NCBI GenBank assembly: GCA_964551195.1
Contig: CAZKBI010000004.1
Coordinates: 4,693-68,692, forward strand
From: CAYZPB01 sp964551195
Lineage (GTDB): Bacteria; Bacillota; Bacilli; Tepidibacillales; Tepidibacillaceae
Length of the DNA: 64,000 bases
Direction: 5' to 3'
Part shown: in pieces, positions 16,886 to 23,902 of the stretch
Numbering within the stretch: the first letter of the stretch is position 1
Layout of the letters: each line of letters opens with the position of its first letter
Notes under the pieces: generated by a model
Told to the model about the DNA's origin: nothing
The model's input: the letters and a program-made list of their open reading frames with translations, nothing else
Databases searched by the model: none
Made by a program: the position numbers and the translations under genes

Positions 16886-18403
16886 TTATTTCGCCTTAGC
16901 ATAATACCACCAGTTAGCGATGTCATTATAAGGTGTAAGACTATTCTTGATACTAATCTGATATTGCGGTTTAGCAAGCAGGATTGTATCAAGTGTTAAC
17001 AGTGGCACAATATAATGTTGTGCGCCAAAATGTGTTTGCCACTCTTGATATTTGACCATAGCCTGCTTAGATTCAATGATAGTCTTTGCTTCGTTTAAAA
17101 GTTTATCCGATATTTCATCATTTAAATGAATTACATTATAACCATTATTTAATACATCATTTCTGGCAAGCCATTTATAATTTTCTTTCGTCAGGTTGAG
17201 TTCGAAATTGTTGCTTGCCAGAAATAATTCGTATTCACCCTTGGAATAAAGTGCTGCAACAAAATCTTTGTTTGCGATCGGTTTCAACTTAAGAGTGACC
17301 CCATTTGCTGCAAAATCTGCAGCAATTTTTTCCGCAATGAGTTGATAGAGCGCAGTATCAGCGTAGGCTAACTCTAATGATAGATCGCTTCCACTTAAAT
17401 TAGCTTTGCTATCGCGAGCGGATAGATAATTAAAGCTCTTCTGATATAGCCAGGAATCCTGATGCACAATAGATAGTGGACGCTCAGCGTGTCCCGCAAA
17501 TTTATTGGTAATCAATTCATCAACTTTAATTACTGAAGCGAGTGATTCTCTTATCACTTTATCTGTTAGTTTGTCGGAGTTCATATTAAAGCCTAAATAA
17601 ATATAGTTGGCACCAGCTAGGTCGTAGACCTTGCTTTTAGCAAAAAGTTCATTCTTAACATCAGTCGGCGTTGCATAGAAAGCGCCAGCGTTTGCTTTGT
17701 CAGAAGATGTGCTTAAACTGATTCGATCAAGAAAAACTTGCTCGCCGTAGTTTTCGTTTCGCACTAGCTCTAGGCCATTCTCATTTACCACATCGATACG
17801 AAATGGACCGCTCGCTAATGGCTGCCCTGAGCTACTTTTCTTGCTAGAAACAAGAGGTGCTGTCAGAAATTCTATGTCGTTATAACTTAGCTTTTCAAAA
17901 TTAAAGGTAATAACATTAGTCTCTTCATCAAGTTCAATACCGGAAATGTGGTCTGCCTTTTTAGTTCTAAATTTATCTGTTCCTATAAGGTTAAATGATA
18001 AATCTTTCCAAACGCCATGGTAGTTAGTTCCGCTATATTGTTCGAAGCTATAGAGAATGTCTTCATAAGTAATCGTGCTACCGTCTTCCCATTTAACTCC
18101 TTCTTTTAACTTGAATTTAACTTGGTTGTTCTCAATGTTGGCTGTAAGTTCTTCTGCGAGATCTCCGACAATCTTAAAATTATCATTATATTTAAAAAGT
18201 CCACGATAGATTGCTGCTTGAAAATTATTAATGGGTAGTTCCTCACCCATGATTTGTAGCGGATCATAATAAATATTCTCTAGCATGAAGCTTAACTCTC
18301 CACCCTCAAGAGGTGCTAAATCATCTGGCTCCTTCTCTGTCAGATTGCATCCAGTTAAGACTAATGCCAATACAAGTAAAATTAGTAGTATGGTTTTTTT
18401 CAA
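16886..18403 (-). CDS. Lipoprotein, family 5 extracellular solute-binding protein (orphan)
   Basis: A 505-residue lipoprotein with signal peptide and lipobox LTGC. The mature part has the peptide/nickel-binding SBP_bac_5 layout in normal order: N-terminal lobe with LFKYNDNFKIVGDLAEEL and VKWEDGSTITYEDILYSFEQY, a central SGPFRIDVV motif, and a divergent C-terminal region ending in NWWYYAKAK. The start is TTG with GGGGGA seven bases upstream. No permease or ATPase gene is nearby. It lies 18 bases after nrdR. The ligand is unknown; serving the Opp permeases about 11 kb away is only a guess. Confidence 0.85.
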   Translation of the reverse strand: MKKTILLILLVLALVLTGCNLTEKEPDDLAPLEGGELSFMLENIYYDPLQIMGEELPINNFQAAIYRGLFKYNDNFKIVGDLAEELTANIENNQVKFKLKEGVKWEDGSTITYEDILYSFEQYSGTNYHGVWKDLSFNLIGTDKFRTKKADHISGIELDEETNVITFNFEKLSYNDIEFLTAPLVSSKKSSSGQPLASGPFRIDVVNENGLELVRNENYGEQVFLDRISLSTSSDKANAGAFYATPTDVKNELFAKSKVYDLAGANYIYLGFNMNSDKLTDKVIRESLASVIKVDELITNKFAGHAERPLSIVHQDSWLYQKSFNYLSARDSKANLSGSDLSLELAYADTALYQLIAEKIAADFAANGVTLKLKPIANKDFVAALYSKGEYELFLASNNFELNLTKENYKWLARNDVLNNGYNVIHLNDEISDKLLNEAKTIIESKQAMVKYQEWQTHFGAQHYIVPLLTLDTILLAKPQYQISIKNSLTPYNDIANWWYYAKAK

Positions 18404-18420
18404 AAGTTGATCCCCCTATG

Positions 18421-18873
18421 CTATTTATCAAACAAATTTGAAATTTCATCAATAAATACATTAATATCTTTAAATTGCCGATAGACTGAAGCAAAACGAA
18501 CATATGAAATCTCATCAACTTGATATAATCGCTCCATGACCATTTCGCCAATCTCTTTGCTCTCAACCTCAGAAACTAAGTCATTCCTCAGTTCGCGTTC
18601 AACTTCTTCAACGATGTTATCAAGTGTATCCATCGAAACCGGCCTTTTTTCGCACGCTCGAATTAGACCGCGCAAAATTTTGTCGCCAGAGAACTCCTCA
18701 CGCGTGCCATCCTTTTTAATTACCAGAATAGGTGCCTTTTCAACCTCTTCATAGGTATTAAAGCGTTTAACGCAAGATTCGCACTCTCTTCTTCGCCTGA
18801 TTGATTTACCATCCTTAACTGGACGAGAATCGATCACCCTAGTTCCCATGTAATTACAGTATGGACATCTCAT
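18421..18873 (-). CDS. nrdR: Transcriptional repressor NrdR
   Basis: Zinc-finger and ATP-cone repressor of ribonucleotide reductase genes. It has the four zinc cysteines C3, C6, C31 and C34 (CPYC...CESC) and an ATP-cone domain from about residue 47 (VIKKDGTREEFSGDKILRGL). The ATG at 18873 gives the usual MRCPYC start; an in-frame TTG two codons upstream is less likely. Its place between speD and dnaB is the Bacillus arrangement. Confidence 0.96.
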   Translation of the reverse strand: MRCPYCNYMGTRVIDSRPVKDGKSIRRRRECESCVKRFNTYEEVEKAPILVIKKDGTREEFSGDKILRGLIRACEKRPVSMDTLDNIVEEVERELRNDLVSEVESKEIGEMVMERLYQVDEISYVRFASVYRQFKDINVFIDEISNLFDK

Positions 18874-18912
18874 TTTCAACGCATCCTTTATAATATTAAG
18901 TTATCACTATAT

Positions 18913-18941
18913 ATAATCTCTTAGAAAAAGAAAAAGGTCAA
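18913..18941 (-). promoter_or_regulatory. Possible promoter of nrdR
   Basis: Minus strand: TTGACC (18941-18936), 17-base spacer, GATTAT (18918-18913). The -35 is good and the -10 is weak. It diverges from the transporter promoter on the other strand. Confidence 0.4.
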
Positions 18942-18982
18942 GCAATTCTTAAGCGTGCCAATTGTACTTTGAAATCAAAATA

Positions 18983-19011
18983 TTTACCTTGAATATTATT
19001 TTTTTTATAAT
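18983..19011 (+). promoter_or_regulatory. Possible promoter of the Na/Pi cotransporter gene
   Basis: Plus strand: TTTACC (18983-18988), 17-base spacer, perfect TATAAT (19006-19011). It leaves an untranslated leader of about 75 bases before the GTG start. Confidence 0.5.
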
Positions 19012-19037
19012 AACATTAGATTATAGTTTTACAATTG

Positions 19038-19054
19038 TACAAAATCATTTTGTA
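19038..19054. repeat. Inverted repeat in the leader of the Na/Pi cotransporter gene
   Basis: TACAAAA, three bases, TTTTGTA: a perfect 7-bp dyad just downstream of the predicted promoter. Its position and symmetry would suit a repressor operator. No known consensus is recognised. Confidence 0.35.
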
Positions 19055-19092
19055 GTAGTTTTAGATACTCAGTTCATACTGGAGGAAAATAT

Positions 19093-20718
19093 GTGGATAC
19101 GATGACTATGGTATTCTTACTCATCGGCGGACTTGGTATGTTCCTATTCGGAATCAAGTATATGTCAGATGGCTTGCAAAAAGCAGCTGGTGATAACCTC
19201 CGCAAGATTCTCGAACGGATGACTTCCAATCCGATCAAAGGTGCATTTGCCGGTATGCTTGTTACGGCAATGATTCAGAGTAGTACAGGTACAACTGTCT
19301 TAACAGTTGGCTTGGTTAATGCTGGCTTTTTAAACCTACGACAAGCAATCGGTATCATTATGGGTGCTAACGTTGGTACGACTATTACAAGCTTTATTAT
19401 TGGTTTTAATCTTACACAATATTCTTTGCCGATTGTTGCAGTTGGGGCATTTTTACTTTTCTTTTCCAAGAAAAAGAACATTAATAATATCGGAGAGGTA
19501 ATCTTCGGCTTTGGTTTGCTTTTCTTTGGATTGAAAACGATGGGTGATGGCATGTACCCATTTAGGGAATCAGAAATGCTAATTGATTTAATGCAGAATT
19601 TTGCCGATAATCCGATTACTGGAGTTCTGATTGGAACCATCTTCACGGTAATTGTACAAAGTAGTTCAGCCACTATCGGAGTAATGCAGATGCTTGCCGA
19701 TTCAGGAGTTATCACACTTCTACAGTCCTTGCCGATTTTATTCGGGGATAATATCGGAACAACAATTACAGCCATATTAGCAGCAACTGGGGCTGGAGTA
19801 GCAGCTAAACGAACCGCACTGAGCCATATGTTATTTAATATATTAGGTACGATTATCTTTATGTTCCTATTACAAATTGGCGTCTACCCGCTGATGATTG
19901 AGTTTTTCGCTAGTAATCTTAATATTAAGATGCAAATAGCTGTAGCACATGGGATTTTCAACTTCTCTAACCTATTGATTCAGTTACCATTTGTCGGTGT
20001 ACTGGCCTACGTAGTGACTAAACTTGTTCCTGGTGATATTCGGGAATTTGAATACGGAGTTAAATATATTGATAAACGCCTCCTAGACAACCCTTCACTT
20101 GCATTAAGACAAGTAGTTCACGAATTGGCGCGGATGGGCGGAGTTGCAAGAGATGCTTTAGTAGATGCGGTTGATTATTTTTATACTGGCAATGAGGAAA
20201 AAGTTACGCATGCTGCGGCAGAAGAAGAAATTGTAAATGAGTTAGAGAAGAATATCTCGAAATATATTGTTGAAATCAGTCAACGTTCACTCTCTACCAG
20301 ACAATCCAAACAGGCATCAATTTACCTGCAAATTGCAAACGATATTGAACGAATTGGCGATCACGCCGACAACATTATTGAGCTTGGACAATTTTCTCAT
20401 AAAAATATATTAGTATTTACTGACTTAGCAAATGAGGAATTACGAACAATGTTTGATTTAACTCTCTTAAGTTGCAAACAAATTTTTACAGCTTTAGAGA
20501 ATCTTGACGCTGATCTAGCAAGGCAGGTCATTGAGAATGAGAAGGTTCTCGACAGTATGGAAGCTGAATACCGCAAGTCACACCTTAAACGATTGAATAC
20601 TGGTGAATGTGGTGGAGGCGCTGGCGTAGTATTTCTTGATATTATTGGTAACTTGGAGCGAATAAGTGACCACTGCTTTAATATTGCACAAGCAATTAAA
20701 GAAGATGTTTATTCATAA
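19093..20718 (+). CDS. Na/Pi cotransporter family protein (NptA/YjbB type) with PhoU-like domain
   Basis: Membrane protein that probably couples phosphate movement to sodium. Two Na_Pi_cotrans repeats carry the signature QSST (AMIQSSTGTTVLTVGLV and VIVQSSSATIGVMQML), each followed by GANVGTT/GDNIGTT. A PhoU-like helical domain occupies about residues 340-541 (ANDIERIGDHADNI, GNLERISDHCFNIA). The start is GTG at 19093, seven bases after GGAGG. An ATG two bases upstream overlaps it but is out of frame and stops after four codons. It is one of the few plus-strand genes here. Confidence 0.93.
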   Translation: MDTMTMVFLLIGGLGMFLFGIKYMSDGLQKAAGDNLRKILERMTSNPIKGAFAGMLVTAMIQSSTGTTVLTVGLVNAGFLNLRQAIGIIMGANVGTTITSFIIGFNLTQYSLPIVAVGAFLLFFSKKKNINNIGEVIFGFGLLFFGLKTMGDGMYPFRESEMLIDLMQNFADNPITGVLIGTIFTVIVQSSSATIGVMQMLADSGVITLLQSLPILFGDNIGTTITAILAATGAGVAAKRTALSHMLFNILGTIIFMFLLQIGVYPLMIEFFASNLNIKMQIAVAHGIFNFSNLLIQLPFVGVLAYVVTKLVPGDIREFEYGVKYIDKRLLDNPSLALRQVVHELARMGGVARDALVDAVDYFYTGNEEKVTHAAAEEEIVNELEKNISKYIVEISQRSLSTRQSKQASIYLQIANDIERIGDHADNIIELGQFSHKNILVFTDLANEELRTMFDLTLLSCKQIFTALENLDADLARQVIENEKVLDSMEAEYRKSHLKRLNTGECGGGAGVVFLDIIGNLERISDHCFNIAQAIKEDVYS

Positions 20719-20720
20719 AT

Positions 20721-20752
20721 AAAAGGAAGGATGCAAGGCATCCTTCCTTATT
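20721..20752. terminator. Bidirectional terminator between the Na/Pi cotransporter gene and speD
   Basis: A 12-bp stem (20723-20734 with 20738-20749, AAGGAAGGATGC and complement), 3-base loop, A-rich on one side and T-rich on the other. It serves the two convergent genes. Confidence 0.9.
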
Positions 20753-20767
20753 TTAATTAAAGTTCTA

Positions 20768-21154
20768 TCAGCCGTAAATAGCTACTTTCGATTGTTCCAC
20801 GGCAACTGGCGCCATCCCTCGTGCAACTTCTATCGCTTCGTATTCAGTAGCTTCCAGCTGCTTGGCTATATATTGTGCAGCAACGTTCGGATCAATTATA
20901 TCACCACAAGTATAAACATCGATGCTTGCATAACCATGCTCTGGAAAACTGTGAATTGTAAGATGCGATTCCGAAATAATTACAACACCACTAACGCCCA
21001 TTGGTGCAAACTTATGAAATGCTACTTCCCTAATCTCTGCTCCTGCTTTTAAAGCTGCGTCTACCATAATGCTTTCGATTAACTTCAGATTGTTTAATTT
21101 CTCAATATTGCAGTGCCATAATTCAGCGATAACATGACGTCCCATAGTATCCAT
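20768..21154 (-). CDS. speD: S-adenosylmethionine decarboxylase proenzyme
   Basis: Makes decarboxylated SAM for spermidine synthesis. The proenzyme cleaves itself between Glu62 and Ser63 in SESHLTIHSFPEHGYASID, turning Ser63 into the pyruvoyl cofactor. The sequence from METMGRHV-like MDTMGRHVIAEL onward is very close to Bacillus SpeD. The ATG at 21154 follows GGGGGGTATTC; the upstream in-frame start would overlap that site. No spermidine synthase gene is in the window. It has its own promoter and a long structured leader although gapB lies just upstream. Confidence 0.96.
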   Translation of the reverse strand: MDTMGRHVIAELWHCNIEKLNNLKLIESIMVDAALKAGAEIREVAFHKFAPMGVSGVVIISESHLTIHSFPEHGYASIDVYTCGDIIDPNVAAQYIAKQLEATEYEAIEVARGMAPVAVEQSKVAIYG

Positions 21155-21288
21155 ATGAATACCCCCCATTTGTTAAAATTCATGCCCTCTCAAGCACGCG
21201 GGACCTATTTCTACAACGGGGGAAAGTTAGTCCAAAGAGATCCTAACCCTTTAAGTAGATACCGGTTCCTAGTTAAAATAAATTACCA
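21155..21288 (-). promoter_or_regulatory. Structured leader RNA of speD, unrecognised
   Basis: About 134 bases lie between the predicted transcription start and the speD start codon. Three nested helices can form: GGACC (21201-21205) with GGTTCC (21264-21269, one bulge), TCTAC (21210-21214) with GTAGA (21255-21259), and GTTAG (21226-21230) with CTAAC (21243-21247). There is no clear T-run terminator, so any control would probably act on translation. I do not recognise a known SAM or polyamine riboswitch class. Confidence 0.45.
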
Positions 21289-21294
21289 GCACTC

Positions 21295-21323
21295 ATTATA
21301 GTCTTTTTAATAAATGAATGCAA
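21295..21323 (-). promoter_or_regulatory. Predicted sigma-A promoter of speD
   Basis: Minus strand: -35 TTGCAT (21323-21318), 17-base spacer, perfect -10 TATAAT (21300-21295). It lies between the gapB stop codon and the speD leader. Confidence 0.75.
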
Positions 21324-21347
21324 TACTTATTTTACTACTTTAAGACC

Positions 21348-22367
21348 TTATTTTCGTGCAACTGAATAAGCTTTAGAAATGTATTTTGCAACATCAACAA
21401 TACGGCAGGAATAGCCCCATTCGTTGTCGTACCAAGCGAGTACTTTAATCTGCTTCTCGCCAATAACCATTGTCGATAATCCATCAATTGTCGAGGAGTG
21501 CTCATCACCAACGAAATCCACTGACACTAATGGTTCCTCTGTATATCCTAGAATGCCCTTTAAAGAACTTTCACTTGCTGTTTTAAATACTTTATTTACC
21601 ATATCAACATCGACCTTCTCCTTAACATTAACAACTAAGTCAACAAGTGAAACGTCAGGAGTTGGCACTCTGATTGCTAAGCCGTTCAATTTCCCGGCCA
21701 ATTCCGGAAGAACAATTGATAGAGCTCTTGCAGCACCAGTCGAAGTAGGAATCATTGAGAGCGCTGCAGCTCGTGCTCGACGCGGATCCTTGTGCATATT
21801 GTCGAGCAACTTTTGGTCGCTAGTATAGGAGTGAATTGTTGTCATCATTCCGTATTCAATTCCGAAATTATCATTTAAAACTTTCACAAAAGGGGCAAGA
21901 CAGTTAGTAGTACAAGATGCATTGGAGATTATGTGATGCTTTTTGTAATCGTATTCATCTTCGTTAACTCCCATTACAATCGTAACATCTTCATCAATTG
22001 CTGGCGCTGTAATCAATACCTTCTGTGCGCCTGAGATAAGATGTGCCGAGGCTTCTTCCTTGCTCCTAAATTTCCCGGTAGCTTCAATCACCACTTCGAC
22101 ATCTAAATCAGACCATGGCAACTTAGAGGCATCACGTTCAGAAATCAATAGAGTCTCCTTACCATTTACAATTAGACTATTATCGGTGTAGTCAACCGGA
22201 TATTCAAATTTCCCATGAACAGAATCGTATTTAAGCATATGTGCGAGCTGTTCAGGTGTGTAGCTTGCATTAACAGCAACAATATTAATATCATCCTCAG
22301 AAACCATTCGACGAAATACCATCCGCCCTATTCTCCCAAAACCATTAATTGCAACTCTAATTGACAT
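21348..22367 (-). CDS. gapB: Glyceraldehyde-3-phosphate dehydrogenase, GapB type
   Basis: Full-length (339 residues) GAPDH with Rossmann motif INGFGRIGR and catalytic Cys152 in SNASCTTNCLAP. Several stretches match the Bacillus GapB branch better than glycolytic GapA, for example AVNASY where GapA has an Asp that selects for NAD. In Bacillus, GapB is NADP-preferring and works in gluconeogenesis; I infer the same here. The order coaE-gapB-speD-nrdR is the B. subtilis order and supports this. Confidence 0.9.
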   Translation of the reverse strand: MSIRVAINGFGRIGRMVFRRMVSEDDINIVAVNASYTPEQLAHMLKYDSVHGKFEYPVDYTDNSLIVNGKETLLISERDASKLPWSDLDVEVVIEATGKFRSKEEASAHLISGAQKVLITAPAIDEDVTIVMGVNEDEYDYKKHHIISNASCTTNCLAPFVKVLNDNFGIEYGMMTTIHSYTSDQKLLDNMHKDPRRARAAALSMIPTSTGAARALSIVLPELAGKLNGLAIRVPTPDVSLVDLVVNVKEKVDVDMVNKVFKTASESSLKGILGYTEEPLVSVDFVGDEHSSTIDGLSTMVIGEKQIKVLAWYDNEWGYSCRIVDVAKYISKAYSVARK

Positions 22368-22432
22368 CGATTGCTTCCTCCTTAAATTTATCTTTAATTA
22401 CAAGACGATTTATATTAACTATGGCATCGTCC

Positions 22433-23035
22433 CTATCGTATGTTCTCATCCTCCAAACGCTTAATAACACGGTCAACCTCAGTTTCAAGGGTTGGTAAAT
22501 CATTATTATTATAGATAATAATATCGCCTCTGCGGATATTCCTGCGAATGCAACACTGGGCATGTATGCGATAGAGTGCCTCACGCTCAGATATCTGGTC
22601 TCTTTTCATTAAACGTTCAACTTGTTTATTTATATCAGTAAAAACAACGACTATTAAGTCGAACAACATTTCTGATTTTGTCTCAAAAAGTAAAGGAAAT
22701 TCAACTAAGACTATCTGGTGTTCACGCTCAAGCTCTCGAGCGCGTCTCATTGTCTGTCTAATTATCGGAGCATGAGTAATTTTGTTAAGTTTTCTTCTTT
22801 TCCACCAGCTATGGAAGACAATGTCAGCAAGCTTTTTGCGATTAATTTCCTTGTTATCTAATAAAATTTCCTCGCCAAAGTAATCGACAATTTCCTTCCA
22901 GACTGGTGTCTCAGGCTTGATTATCTCCTCACGGTAGACTAGATCAGCACTAACGACTGGTATACCCCTATTTTCAAAAATCTCTGCAACTGTAGTTTTA
23001 CCACTTGCAATTCCACCAGTTAAACCAATTAACAT
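22433..23035 (-). CDS. coaE: Dephospho-CoA kinase
   Basis: Final step of coenzyme A synthesis. The 200-residue P-loop kinase has LTGGIASGKTT (Walker A) and SADLVYRE (substrate-binding Asp), followed by the LID region. It lies 18 bases after mutM and 65 bases before gapB, as in Bacillus. Confidence 0.95.
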   Translation of the reverse strand: MLIGLTGGIASGKTTVAEIFENRGIPVVSADLVYREEIIKPETPVWKEIVDYFGEEILLDNKEINRKKLADIVFHSWWKRRKLNKITHAPIIRQTMRRARELEREHQIVLVEFPLLFETKSEMLFDLIVVVFTDINKQVERLMKRDQISEREALYRIHAQCCIRRNIRRGDIIIYNNNDLPTLETEVDRVIKRLEDENIR

Positions 23036-23053
23036 TTCATCAACTCCTAACAG

Positions 23054-23887
23054 CTATAATTTCTGACAGTTGGGACAAAAATGTGTTCCCCGCCCCGCTA
23101 TTCTGATTTTTTCAATCGGTGTTCCGCATCGAAAACAAGGTTTGCCTGTCTGTCCATAAACAATTAAGTGTTCCTGCATCGAACCCTTACCATATATCGT
23201 TTCAAAGGATTTAATCGTTGATCCACCATATTGAATCGCCTTATTTAAAACCTCACGCATCGCTCTCACAAGTTGCTCTATCTCCTGATCTGTTAAGCTA
23301 TTTGCTGGTCGATTCGGATTTATCATGCTTTTTGCGAGCGAATCATCAACATAGATATTCCCTAAACCACTTACAATCTCTTGATTTAGAAGGACTTGTT
23401 TAATTGAGCCTCTCCTACGACTTAACTGTTCAGTGAATTCAGCTAAATCGAAATTGGGATCTATCGGCTCCTGTCCGAGTTTCGTTAATGGGAAAAAACT
23501 GCTAAGCTCGTGATTCCAGACTAGGTCCATCGTTCCAAACTTACGTACGTCATGATAGCGCAGCTGCGAGCCATCTGTGTTGGTAAAAACAATATGTGTA
23601 TGTTTATCATAAATCTGCACAGCCTCAATTGGTGTTTTATATAAATACTTGCCTTCCATTCGCAAATGAGAGACCAAAGTAATGTCATCAAAAATAAATA
23701 AGAGGTATTTCCCCTTGCGGTCAATTGTTACTAATTCTTTACCCTCTAATAATAATTTAAATATATCAGTATCACTTGGTGTGCGGATTATTTTCGGATA
23801 AATTATTTCAATCTCCCCGATTATTTTACCCACAATCAATTCTTTAAGTGTATTTTTTACTATCTCAACCTCAGGTAATTCTGGCAC
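23054..23887 (-). CDS. mutM: Formamidopyrimidine-DNA glycosylase
   Basis: Removes 8-oxoguanine and formamidopyrimidines from DNA. It starts MPELPEVE, so the catalytic Pro2 and Glu3 are present. It has the helix-two-turn-helix LGNIYVDDSL region and a C-terminal zinc finger with four cysteines (CFRCG...CPNC). Length (277) is normal. It follows polA by 15 bases in the usual polA-mutM repair pair. Confidence 0.97.
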   Translation of the reverse strand: MPELPEVEIVKNTLKELIVGKIIGEIEIIYPKIIRTPSDTDIFKLLLEGKELVTIDRKGKYLLFIFDDITLVSHLRMEGKYLYKTPIEAVQIYDKHTHIVFTNTDGSQLRYHDVRKFGTMDLVWNHELSSFFPLTKLGQEPIDPNFDLAEFTEQLSRRRGSIKQVLLNQEIVSGLGNIYVDDSLAKSMINPNRPANSLTDQEIEQLVRAMREVLNKAIQYGGSTIKSFETIYGKGSMQEHLIVYGQTGKPCFRCGTPIEKIRIAGRGTHFCPNCQKL

Positions 23888-23902
23888 TCTACTTCAACCC
23901 CT

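Noticed and set aside
19275..19775. 166-codon open frame on the minus strand
   Set aside because: It is antisense to the Na/Pi cotransporter's conserved repeats and has no start signals.
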